This document shows, one piece after another, positions 1-6,701 of a stretch of 14,559 nt of DNA. Within the stretch, counting starts at the first letter, position 1, and every line of letters starts with the position of its first letter. Position numbers and translations under genes: made by a program. Source of the DNA: Candidatus Aphodomonas merdavium (GTDB taxonomy: Bacteria; Bacillota; Clostridia; Christensenellales; Aristaeellaceae); assembly GCA_018715585.1 (NCBI GenBank), contig DVLH01000060.1, positions 1-14,559 on the forward strand, read 5' to 3'. The notes below the pieces were generated by a model, which worked only from the letters and a program-made list of their open reading frames with translations, was not told where the DNA came from and made no database searches.

Positions 1-34
1 TCGTTTTTTGTTCGCAAAACACGAACCTTGTCGT

Positions 35-238
35 TCAGATCCGTCCCTCGTGTTCCCTGCTTGCTTCTTCCATCTCGGCAATGCGTTGCGCCTGCTGGCG
101 CAGCTGTTCGCGGCTGACAACCGTGTTTGTCCCCATGCAGGCGTTGCAGCGGTACCCGCACTCGGGGCACACGCAAGCGAGCTCCAGGCTCTCCGATTGA
201 ATCATATAAGCGCCGCAATCCGGGCATCCGCATCTCAT
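35..238 (-). CDS. Small zinc-ribbon protein, function unknown
   Basis: A 67-residue protein with eight cysteines in its first 34 residues: C3, C5, C8, then C22, C24, C27, C31 and C34. The two CPxCG knuckles (CPDCG, CPECG) could bind one zinc ion as a zinc ribbon, and the CxxC at 31-34 could form half of a second site or extend the first. The C-terminal third (about residues 43-65) is charged, rich in Glu, Gln and Arg, and probably a short helix. The start is supported by an excellent ribosome binding site, AAAGGAGGAAAGG, just upstream of the ATG. It diverges from the dehydrogenase-kinase operon and stands alone, so context gives no function. Small proteins of this type may bind nucleic acid or protein partners, but I do not recognise a specific family. 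Confidence 0.7.
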   Translation of the reverse strand: MRCGCPDCGAYMIQSESLELACVCPECGYRCNACMGTNTVVSREQLRQQAQRIAEMEEASREHEGRI

Positions 239-342
239 TTTCCTTTCCTCCTTTGCTTTGGACTGCCCGCCGGAAAGCTTTCTTCCCTTTTTCTCCTTTT
301 CGCCGCCAAACGCGCGAATCCTTCACAAACCGCCCCTTTGCA

Positions 343-358
343 CAAGGAAAATTCCTTG
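343..358. promoter_or_regulatory. Inverted repeat, possible operator
   Basis: CAAGGAA and TTCCTTG form a 7+7 bp inverted repeat separated by AA. It lies about 27 bp upstream of the -35 box of the candidate promoter for the dehydrogenase-kinase operon, in the gap between two divergent genes. The size and symmetry fit a dimeric regulator site, but no regulator gene is in view and the repeat may be chance. Confidence 0.3.
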
Positions 359-385
359 CTTGCGCCGTTTTCTGGCCGTTCGGGG

Positions 386-414
386 TTGATCAATTTTTGC
401 CGGAAGTTTACAAT
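386..414 (+). promoter_or_regulatory. Candidate promoter of the dehydrogenase-xylulokinase-ribokinase operon
   Basis: TTGATC (386-391) and TACAAT (409-414) are separated by exactly 17 bp, matching 4 of 6 and 5 of 6 positions of the sigma-A consensus. Transcription would start near 421 and give a leader of about 110 nt before the start codon at 534. The leader shows no riboswitch I recognise. A TATAAT further on (503-508) has no -35 box at proper spacing. Confidence 0.5.
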
Positions 415-462
415 AGAATTACCGGCCGGCGCGCATCGTCAAAGCCAAGCTTCCTCTTTAGC

Positions 463-470
463 AGGAGGGG
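463..470 (+). promoter_or_regulatory. Strong orphan ribosome binding site
   Basis: AGGAGGGG lies 8 nt before an ATG at 479. That ATG opens a 51-codon frame (stop at 632-634) that is out of frame with the dehydrogenase and overlaps its first 100 bases. The peptide, starting MPACTGCMYNSFYGG, resembles no family I know. It could be a leader peptide that tunes translation of the operon, or a decoy. The dehydrogenase has its own site at 518-522. Confidence 0.45.
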
Positions 471-533
471 CAAAAAGCATGCCTGCTTGCACCGGATGCA
501 TGTATAATTCTTTCTATGGAGGAAAACGGCGCG

Positions 534-1826
534 ATGGACTTTTCCACGCTTTTGCGCCCCGCGTTCGCCTGTTCGTGCGGGCAGACGCACCAATGTCAAA
601 CGCGCGCCATCCATATCGGCAAGGGCGCGCTTGAGGAAATTCCGCAGTTTCTCGCAGGCTGCTCGCGCGTGCTCGTGGTTTCTGACGCCAACACAAAAGA
701 CGCGTGTGGAGAACGGGTGGTAACGCTGTTGCGGGGCGCCGGCTTTGCCGTACGCGAAGCCTGTTTTGAACAGCGAACCCCCGTTGAACCGGACGAGCGT
801 GCCGTCGCCTTTTTACAGTCGCAAATAGGGCCGGAGATCGAAGCCGTCGTGGGCGTCGGAGGCGGGGTTATCAACGATCTGACAAAATTGCTCAGCTTTC
901 AACACGGCATTTTTTCGCTCTACGTCTGCACTGCGCCTTCCATGGATGGCATTGCCACCAACACGAGCGTTTTAACGCAGCGCGGGCTGAAATTCACCGT
1001 GGCAACGCAGGCACCGCGGTTTATCGTGGCAGACCTGGACGTGCTTTGCAATGCTCCGCTGCGGCTTATCCGCGCGGGCATCGGCGACGTGCTGGGAAAA
1101 TACTCCGCTTTGTCCGATTGGCGCATTGCACATCTCGTCACGGGAGAAGCGCTGTGCGAAAACGTCTGGCACCTGGTAGAAGAAGCGCTGCAAGTATGCG
1201 TCAAAAACATCGACGGCTGCATGCGGCGCGAAAAAGAAGCGATTGGCCGGCTCTTTGAGAGCCTTGCGCTCATTGGCGTTGCGGCGGCGTATGTGCGCGT
1301 TTCGCGCCCGGGCAGTGGCGCGGAACACTTGCTTGGCCATTTCTTTGAAATCTATGGCCAAGTCCACAACCGCCCCTTTCTCTCCCATGGGGAAAACGTC
1401 GGTTATTGCTCGCTCATTGTTGAAGCGCTGCGCAACCGCCTTGCGCACGAAGACCCCTCCCGTTTTGCCTACCGCTTTGACAAAGCGGCATGGGAAGCAG
1501 ATATTCGCCGCCTCTTCCCGCCGCTTGCGGAGGAAATTTTCCGCATGCAGAATGCGGCGGACACGTATGCAAACCGCTGCGCCGCCATGATCGCCGCCTG
1601 GCAGCAAATACAGCCGATTTTACTGCGCACACCCGGCGTGCAGGCTATCGGCGCGCTGCTGCGCCGCGCGGGTTTTGACTGCAGCGAATTTCTGGACCTC
1701 TATGGCGAAGCGCTCATTCGCGACGGCATTCGCCACTGCAACGATCTGAAAGTAAAACACACGCTTTTCCAGCTGCTCGCCGACACGGGCCTGCTGGCCG
1801 AATACGCAACGCAAATCGAACTATAA
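534..1826 (+). CDS. sn-glycerol-1-phosphate dehydrogenase-like protein (AraM/EgsA family)
   Basis: A 430-residue member of the iron-containing alcohol dehydrogenase superfamily, AraM/EgsA branch, whose characterised members reduce DHAP to sn-glycerol 1-phosphate with NAD(P)H. Visible marks are the dinucleotide-binding segment GVGGGVINDLTK (107-118), PSMDG (135-139), and the metal ligands Asp184 (GIGDVLGK), His265 (SRPGSGAEH) and His285 (LSHGENVG), all in the expected order. The length is a little above the roughly 390-400 residues usual for AraM. An ATG at 516 is in frame, but GGAGG at 518-522 lies 11 nt before the ATG at 534, so I prefer 534. It leads an operon with two sugar kinases, and in Bacillus subtilis araM also sits in a pentose operon. 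True substrate uncertain: DHAP by family, but another sugar phosphate is possible given the neighbours. Confidence 0.85.
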   Translation: MDFSTLLRPAFACSCGQTHQCQTRAIHIGKGALEEIPQFLAGCSRVLVVSDANTKDACGERVVTLLRGAGFAVREACFEQRTPVEPDERAVAFLQSQIGPEIEAVVGVGGGVINDLTKLLSFQHGIFSLYVCTAPSMDGIATNTSVLTQRGLKFTVATQAPRFIVADLDVLCNAPLRLIRAGIGDVLGKYSALSDWRIAHLVTGEALCENVWHLVEEALQVCVKNIDGCMRREKEAIGRLFESLALIGVAAAYVRVSRPGSGAEHLLGHFFEIYGQVHNRPFLSHGENVGYCSLIVEALRNRLAHEDPSRFAYRFDKAAWEADIRRLFPPLAEEIFRMQNAADTYANRCAAMIAAWQQIQPILLRTPGVQAIGALLRRAGFDCSEFLDLYGEALIRDGIRHCNDLKVKHTLFQLLADTGLLAEYATQIEL

Positions 1827-1841
1827 GAAACGGGGGATCGT

Positions 1842-3338
1842 ATGCGCTACGTGCTGGGAATCGACCTGGGAACGAGCGCCGTCAAGGCGGCGCTCTATGA
1901 CGAAAACTGCCGCAAGGTTTGTGACGCAGGCAAGGAATATCCCCTTTCCTGTCCGCAAAACGGCTGGGCGGAGCAAAACGCGGAAGATTGGTACCGCGCT
2001 GCGGCCGCCTGCATCCGCCAAGCGATTGCCCAAAGCGGCGTGCGGCCGCAAGACATCGTCTCCGTAGGGCTCAGCGGCCAAATGAACGGCATCGTCCTGC
2101 TCGACAAAAACGGTGCGCCGCTTCGCCCGGCTATTCTTTGGTGTGATCAACGCGGCGCGCAGGAGTGCGAAGAGATTAACGCGCGCGTCGGTACGCAAAA
2201 CATTTTTGACATCACCTGCAATCCGGCATTAACGGGATTCAGCCTGGCAAAGCTGCTATGGGTACGCAACCACCAGCCTTCCCTCTATGACACTTGCCGT
2301 CACATCATGCTGCCGAAGGATTACATTCGCCTGCGCCTGACGGGCGAGTACGCCACCGATGTCAGCGACGCCTCCGGCATGCAGCTGCTCGATACGGGCA
2401 AGCGTTGCTGGTCAAAGCAGGTTGTCTCTTCGTTGGGGATTGATGCCTCGCTTTTGCCCACCGTGTATGAATCGCCGGAGATCTCCGGGCGCGTGCATGA
2501 AACGGCAGCACAGGAAACGGGCCTTCCCGCGGGGATTCCCGTCGCCGCCGGCGCAGGCGATAACGCAGCCTCCGCCATCGGTACGGGCGTTGTGACCGAT
2601 TGCCGTTCGTTCCTCACCCTGGGCACCAGCGGTGTCATTGACACGCATTCCGATACGTTGCGCGTGGATCCGCAAGGGCGCGTGCATACCTTCTGCGCCG
2701 CCGTGCCCGGCGCGTGGCTAATTGTCGCCTCCGTGCAGAGCGCCGGCCTCTCCATGCAGTGGATGCGCAACTTGCTCTTCCCCGGCGATTCCGACTACGC
2801 TCAGGTGAACCAGGCGATCGCCTCCGTGCCCATCGGCGCACAGCGCCTTCTCTACCTCCCGTATTTGATGGGCGACCGTTCCCCCCACATGGACCCGGAT
2901 GCACGCGGCGTCTTTTTCGGGCTTTCCAGCATGCACACGCGCGAACATCTTGCGCGCGCCGTAATGGAGGGTATCAGCTACGGCGTTCGGGATTGTTACG
3001 GCGTGCTGCAGTCAATGGGCGTTATGCCGCAAGAAATGCTGCTGTGCGGCGGAGGCGCCAAGAGTCCCATCTGGCGTCAGATGCTGGCAGACGTGCTCGG
3101 CCTGCCGATGCGGCTTTTACAAACCAGCGACAGCGGCGCGCTGGGAGCCGCGATACTGGCCGCCGTCAGCGCAGGCATCTACAGCGATGTACGCCAAGCC
3201 TGCGCACAAGCCGTGAAAACAGGCGGCATCACACAGCCGGACCCCGCCGCCGGCGCCGCCTATGAAGCTTTTTATGCATTGTACCGTCGTATTTATCCGC
3301 ATTTACAAATGGACTTTAAAGCTCTCTCTGCGCTATAA
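1842..3338 (+). CDS. xylB: Xylulokinase-like FGGY carbohydrate kinase
   Basis: A 498-residue cytoplasmic FGGY kinase expected to phosphorylate D-xylulose with ATP to xylulose 5-phosphate. The N-terminal phosphate loop is GIDLGTSAVK (6-15). Next come the xylulokinase-type SGQMNG (78-83), ILWCDQRG (98-105), LPKDYIRLRLTGEYATD (157-173) and GAGDNAASAIG (237-247), in which Asp240 is the expected catalytic base. GTSG at 261-264 and GGGAKSP in the C-terminal half complete the ATP site. The length is normal for XylB. The usual SGQMHG loop carries Asn82 instead of His, which could alter sugar specificity. It begins 15 nt after the dehydrogenase stop with a GGGGG-type ribosome binding site, so the two are co-transcribed. 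No xylose isomerase is in view, so the source of the ketose is unknown, and another ketopentose or a polyol-derived sugar is possible. Confidence 0.85.
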   Translation: MRYVLGIDLGTSAVKAALYDENCRKVCDAGKEYPLSCPQNGWAEQNAEDWYRAAAACIRQAIAQSGVRPQDIVSVGLSGQMNGIVLLDKNGAPLRPAILWCDQRGAQECEEINARVGTQNIFDITCNPALTGFSLAKLLWVRNHQPSLYDTCRHIMLPKDYIRLRLTGEYATDVSDASGMQLLDTGKRCWSKQVVSSLGIDASLLPTVYESPEISGRVHETAAQETGLPAGIPVAAGAGDNAASAIGTGVVTDCRSFLTLGTSGVIDTHSDTLRVDPQGRVHTFCAAVPGAWLIVASVQSAGLSMQWMRNLLFPGDSDYAQVNQAIASVPIGAQRLLYLPYLMGDRSPHMDPDARGVFFGLSSMHTREHLARAVMEGISYGVRDCYGVLQSMGVMPQEMLLCGGGAKSPIWRQMLADVLGLPMRLLQTSDSGALGAAILAAVSAGIYSDVRQACAQAVKTGGITQPDPAAGAAYEAFYALYRRIYPHLQMDFKALSAL

Positions 3339-3375
3339 TGACGGAAAGAACCAAAAGAAAGCAGGTAGGATCAGC

Positions 3376-4293
3376 ATGAAAAAAATCTTCGTCATGGGCA
3401 GCATCAACATCGATATGACCGTTTCTATTCCCCGTTTCCATCTGCCTGGCGAAACAATCGAAGGCACGGGCTTCTCCACCTATACCGGCGGCAAAGGCGG
3501 CAATCAGGCCGTTGCGGCTGCGCGCCTGGGGGCGGATGTATCGTTGATCGGCTGCGTCGGCCAGGATGACTTCGGCCTTCGCTATATCGACATCTTCCGC
3601 CGCGAAGGCATCAATACGGACGGCGTGATGACCGTCTCGGGCGCGCCGACGGGGACCGCGCTCATCGAGGTTGCTCAAAGCGGCGACAACCGCATTGCCT
3701 ATGTGACCGGCGCGAACGGCGCGCTTACCAGCGAAAAAATCGATACCCAGGCGCAGCGCCTCAAAGAGGCGGACATCTTTATGTTCCAAATGGAAACCCC
3801 GCTGCCCGATGCATTCCATGCCGCTGAAATCGTCAAGCGCGCGCATGGTTGCGTCATTCTGGATCCCGCTCCCGCCCGGCCGCTGACGCAAAAGCAGCTG
3901 CGCCTGTGCGATTTCATCACGCCCAACGAAACAGAGCTGGCGCTGCTAACGGATATGCCCGTGGAAACGATTGAGGACGCAACAAAGGCCGCGCAAAAGC
4001 TAATCGCCGACGGGGCAAAGGCCGTGCTGAACAAGCGCGGAGCGCAGGGCGCGCTGCTGGTCACAGCGGGAGGCGCAACGCTCTACGAGGGCTTCCAAGT
4101 CAACGCAATCGACACGACCGCCGCCGGAGACTCGTTCAACGCCGGCTTTGCCGTCGGCCTTTCGATGGGTAAAACCGTCGGAGAATCCATCCGCCTTGCA
4201 AACGCTGTCGGCGCGCTTTCCACCACCGCCGCCGGCGCGCAGGCCGCCATGCCGTCCCTGGAAGCGGCGCTGGCGCTGATGCGCCAAGGTTAA
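3376..4293 (+). CDS. rbsK: Ribokinase (PfkB family)
   Basis: A 305-residue PfkB-family sugar kinase that should convert D-ribose and ATP to ribose 5-phosphate in the cytoplasm. The ribokinase marks are GSINIDM (8-14), GGKGGNQA (38-45) with the sugar-binding Gly-Gly-Lys-Gly-Gly-Asn run, DPAP (163-166), PNETE (183-187) and the catalytic DTTAAGDSFNAG (246-257) with Asp252 as base. The frame is open upstream to 3262, inside the preceding gene, but that stretch is not family-like. The ATG at 3376 is preceded by AGGTAGGA and begins the typical MKKIFVMGS. It lies 37 nt after the xylulokinase stop and is the last gene of its operon. Together with the nucleoside hydrolases of the convergent operon it gives a direct route from nucleoside ribose to the pentose phosphate pool. 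In the strand before the ATP site, the common TLG-type sequence reads VLNKRG, which is a minor oddity. Confidence 0.9.
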   Translation: MKKIFVMGSINIDMTVSIPRFHLPGETIEGTGFSTYTGGKGGNQAVAAARLGADVSLIGCVGQDDFGLRYIDIFRREGINTDGVMTVSGAPTGTALIEVAQSGDNRIAYVTGANGALTSEKIDTQAQRLKEADIFMFQMETPLPDAFHAAEIVKRAHGCVILDPAPARPLTQKQLRLCDFITPNETELALLTDMPVETIEDATKAAQKLIADGAKAVLNKRGAQGALLVTAGGATLYEGFQVNAIDTTAAGDSFNAGFAVGLSMGKTVGESIRLANAVGALSTTAAGAQAAMPSLEAALALMRQG

Positions 4294-4315
4294 ACGTCAT
4301 TCATCTCTCGTCAAC

Positions 4316-4390
4316 GCCCGCCATGTAGGCGCGGTTTCCGCCCGGATTCCGCGTCCTTCCTCCAAAACGGAGCATGGCGGGCTCTTTTTT
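4316..4390 (+). terminator. Candidate branched intrinsic terminator after the ribokinase
   Basis: A perfect 10-bp stem, GCCCGCCATG (4316-4325) with CATGGCGGGC (4373-4382), is followed by TCTTTTTT (4383-4390), as in a Rho-independent terminator. The 47-nt interior is not a simple loop. It can itself fold GCGG-TTT-CCGC (4331-4341), GGA/TCC (4344-4356) and CTCC-AAAAC-GGAG (4360-4372), giving a cloverleaf-like shape. It starts 22 nt after the ribokinase stop codon. Termination of the plus-strand operon is the simplest reading. Confidence 0.6.
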
Positions 4391-5022
4391 CCCGTCTTTC
4401 TTCGTCCCGCCTTCATGCTCGCTTGTGCTCCACCGGCTCTCTGTGCTTTCTCCGCTACCCGTCCTAGGCAAAAGCATCCTGTTTTCCCGAAAATCACCTT
4501 TTTGTTTTCGCTTCCCTCGCCGCACAAGCGGCGCCGGGTTCCCTCCCGCCTTGCACCGCGCCGTTTCATGCCTAAACGGGGAAAGAACCGGCCAATTCCG
4601 GCCTGCAGGGAATTTGTCCTCGCTTTTTCCGGAAAGGTTTGCAACGACAATCGCCTTGCAAATTTCCTGTCGCTTGCCGGTCGCAGCACTTGAAGCATTC
4701 TTCCGGCAGAACACGTACACCCTTCGTTTTTGCCGCCGGAAAGCATTGCTTTCCCTGTCGGCCTTTCCACCGCCTTTGCCCGGACCGCAAGCGCATTACC
4801 CTGCCAAGTCAGCGGCACAAACACGGCGCCGGAACGCCCGTCCCGTTTTGTCCGCTTGTTTTAGCTGCTTTTCGCAGCACATCTCCGCCATTTCTCTTTC
4901 TTTGCCATCGCGCTTTTGTTTTTGTTGTGCACCGGCAATCCTGGCAGGGCGCAAAAGCCATCGCTAAACGGCAGCGCCGCCGGCCGGCTTTAGAACCGCC
5001 ATCCCCACCAACATTTTTCCAC
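4391..5022. other. Pyrimidine-rich intergenic spacer without a convincing gene
   Basis: This stretch of about 630 bases between two convergent operons is strongly C/T-rich on the plus strand, with many short T runs. Open frames exist on both strands, but their products are rich in Arg, Pro, Ser and Cys, match no family I know and lack good ribosome binding sites. I see no tRNA, no CRISPR and no mobile element ends. The only structure of note is an imperfect hairpin at 4631-4667. The spacer may be decayed sequence or may hold an RNA I cannot recognise. Confidence 0.5.
4631..4667. repeat. Imperfect inverted repeat in the spacer
   Basis: GGAAA (4631-4635) and TTTGCAA (4638-4644) pair with TTGCAAA (4656-4662) and TTTCC (4663-4667). 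This gives a 12-bp stem with a two-base bulge and an 11-nt loop. Neither strand has a T tract after the stem, so it does not look like a terminator. Its role is unknown. Confidence 0.35.
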
Positions 5023-5055
5023 AAAAAAGCCGCACAGCCGTCCAAGCCGTGCGGC
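5023..5055 (-). terminator. Intrinsic terminator of the nucleoside-uptake operon
   Basis: Read on the minus strand, GCCGCACGGC pairs with GCTGTGCGGC through 10 bp including one G-U, with a 7-nt loop, and is followed by a run of six T. It lies 28 nt past the ribulokinase stop codon, as expected for a Rho-independent terminator closing the long minus-strand operon. Confidence 0.85.
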
Positions 5056-5083
5056 AACACCCTTCGGTACGCTGTTTGCGGCC

Positions 5084-6688
5084 TCAATCCGCCGCAGCGT
5101 CTGCCAATGCCTGCTCCCCCAGCCTCTGATACCGCGCATACAGGCAATCGTAGGCGGGATGGAACGCTTGCGTGGGCGTATAGCGGGCGGATGTTCCCGT
5201 ACACATCGCATCAATTGCATCGCTTAATGTCGGATAAAGCCCCGCCGCTGCCGCGGCAAGGACGCCGCAACCATTGGCGGCCGCGTTTTCCAGCGGTGCA
5301 ACCAGGATTTCCCTGCCCAGCAGATCCGCATAACACTGTACAATGTCCGGATTTTTGACGGCCGTCCCGCCGCAGGCAATCACCCGGCGGATCGCGCAGC
5401 CGTTTTGCTCCATCGTCTCCAGAATTTGCCGTGCGCCAAAGCCCATCGCTTCTACCAGCGCGCGGTAGACCTGTTCCGGCCGCGTCCGGAGCGAAAGGCC
5501 ATCGATGCGCCCGCGCAGGTCGGCCCGCGCATGTGGGCAGCGGTTCCCGTTAAACCAATCCAGCGCCACAAGACCCTGCGGATCAGGCGGCGTGCGCAGC
5601 CCGCGCTCGCTCAAAAGCGTATGCGGTGAAATGCCGCGCTCTTGCGCCTGCAATGCCGCCGCCTGCGGCAGCATATTTTCCATGTACCACGCCAGCATAT
5701 CGCCGCATGCAGCCTGCCCCGCATCATAAAGGGTGAAGCCGGGGATGGCGGCATCGCGCGCCATGGCACAAATGCCCGGCATTTCGGAATAAGTTGCACT
5801 CAACAGCGCTTCAACGTTGCTCGTACCAAGCGACAGCAGCAAATCGCCGTCCTGGCGCATTCCCAGCGCAGCCACAGCGACATGGCCGTCGATAGACCCG
5901 CATCCCACCGCAATGCCCGCTGGAAGCCCCAGCCATGCGGCGGCCTGCTCCGTCAAACTGCCCACTCGCTCGCCCCAACGCGCAAGCGGGCCGGAAACCT
6001 TCGCGTTTGCGCCGGCGAACGCAGGGTCCACCGCCCGCAAAAACGCTTCCGAAGGGTAACGCCCTGCGCGCAGGAAGCCTTTAATCCCCATTGCGTTGAT
6101 GGAGCGGACAATTTTCCCCGTCAGCAAAAAATTAATCCAGTCTGCACAATCCAGGAAGGATTGCACCGCCTCGTAAACCTGCGGTGCATTCCACAGCGTC
6201 TCCAGCATTTTAGGATAAAACCATTCGCTGCTCACTTTGTGACCGCATGCGTTTAAAAACGGTTCGCCCATTTCTTGCGCGCAGCGCATCAGCCGGCGCG
6301 CTTCCGCCTCGGCGCTATGGCTTTTCCAAACTTTTATGTATGCATCCGGCTCGCGGCGAAAGCGCTCGCGCTCACACAGCGGCACGCCCTCGGCGTCAAG
6401 CGTCACAAGCGTGCAGCTCGTCGAGTCCACGGCAATGCCCGCAATGTCCTCTTTGGGTACATCTGCAAGGCGCACCGTTTCCCGAACGGCCTGGGCAAAC
6501 ATGCTGCGGTATTCCTCCGGCACGGCGCCGCAGCCAAGCGGGCGCAGCGGTACGCCGCCGGGAAGCTCCGTATCATACGCGCCATAGCTACGGGATGCCG
6601 TTGCCAGCTGCGCACCGTCGCGCGCGCGCAAAAGCACCGCGCGCACAGAGAGCGTACCAAAGTCTACGCCGAGTACATATTTCTCCAT
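5084..6688 (-). CDS. araB: L-ribulokinase-like FGGY kinase (AraB family)
   Basis: A 534-residue FGGY kinase of the AraB type, a family that phosphorylates ribulose (and to varying degree other 2-ketopentoses) at C5. Marks in order are GVDFGTLSVRA (7-17, the ribulokinase form of the phosphate loop), VDSTSCTLV (87-95), YIKVWKSHSAEAEA (117-130), SSEWFYPKMLE (153-163), GCGSIDGHV (262-270) with Asp267 as expected base, SLGTSN (286-291), DWFNGNRCP (377-385) and GGTAVKNP (440-447). The length is slightly below E. coli AraB. It starts 13 nt after the aldolase and is the last gene before the terminator. No arabinose isomerase (AraA) or ribulose-5-phosphate epimerase (AraD) is present. Its neighbours are a class II aldolase and nucleoside hydrolases, so arabinose use is not the obvious role. 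The family call is firm, the substrate is not. Confidence 0.85.
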   Translation of the reverse strand: MEKYVLGVDFGTLSVRAVLLRARDGAQLATASRSYGAYDTELPGGVPLRPLGCGAVPEEYRSMFAQAVRETVRLADVPKEDIAGIAVDSTSCTLVTLDAEGVPLCERERFRREPDAYIKVWKSHSAEAEARRLMRCAQEMGEPFLNACGHKVSSEWFYPKMLETLWNAPQVYEAVQSFLDCADWINFLLTGKIVRSINAMGIKGFLRAGRYPSEAFLRAVDPAFAGANAKVSGPLARWGERVGSLTEQAAAWLGLPAGIAVGCGSIDGHVAVAALGMRQDGDLLLSLGTSNVEALLSATYSEMPGICAMARDAAIPGFTLYDAGQAACGDMLAWYMENMLPQAAALQAQERGISPHTLLSERGLRTPPDPQGLVALDWFNGNRCPHARADLRGRIDGLSLRTRPEQVYRALVEAMGFGARQILETMEQNGCAIRRVIACGGTAVKNPDIVQCYADLLGREILVAPLENAAANGCGVLAAAAAGLYPTLSDAIDAMCTGTSARYTPTQAFHPAYDCLYARYQRLGEQALADAAAD

Positions 6689-6701
6689 CGCCCCGTCCGC
6701 C

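Noticed and set aside
10..26. GTTCG/CGAAC hairpin as terminator of the zinc-ribbon gene
   Set aside because: On the minus strand the stem is followed by A, not T. The T run lies on the plus strand before the stem, so it does not terminate either direction convincingly.
503..508. TATAAT as a -10 box for the dehydrogenase operon
   Set aside because: No -35 box at 16-18 bp and no extended -10; it would also lie only 26 bp before the start codon. The pair at 386-414 is better.
516..533. Longer start of the dehydrogenase at the ATG at 516
   Set aside because: This ATG overlaps the GGAGG that serves the ATG at 534 and has no ribosome binding site of its own.
415..533. Riboswitch in the leader of the dehydrogenase operon
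   Set aside because: I could not find the conserved core of purine, PreQ1, T-box or other common classes, and no terminator or sequestering hairpin is evident.
8..634. A 208-codon plus-strand frame over the zinc-ribbon gene and the upstream region
   Set aside because: The product is low-complexity and Ala/Arg/Pro-rich, lacks a ribosome binding site at its first ATG, and lies opposite a gene with a far better start. Only its last 51 codons, behind the strong site at 463-470, are kept as a separate observation.
4297..4824. A 175-codon minus-strand frame in the spacer
   Set aside because: Arg/Gly/Lys-rich product without recognisable domain, apparently produced by the purine-rich strand; it also overlaps the terminator of the ribokinase operon.
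4374..4967. A 197-codon plus-strand frame in the spacer
   Set aside because: Begins inside the terminator stem and encodes a Pro/Ser/Arg/Phe-rich sequence expected from pyrimidine-rich DNA.
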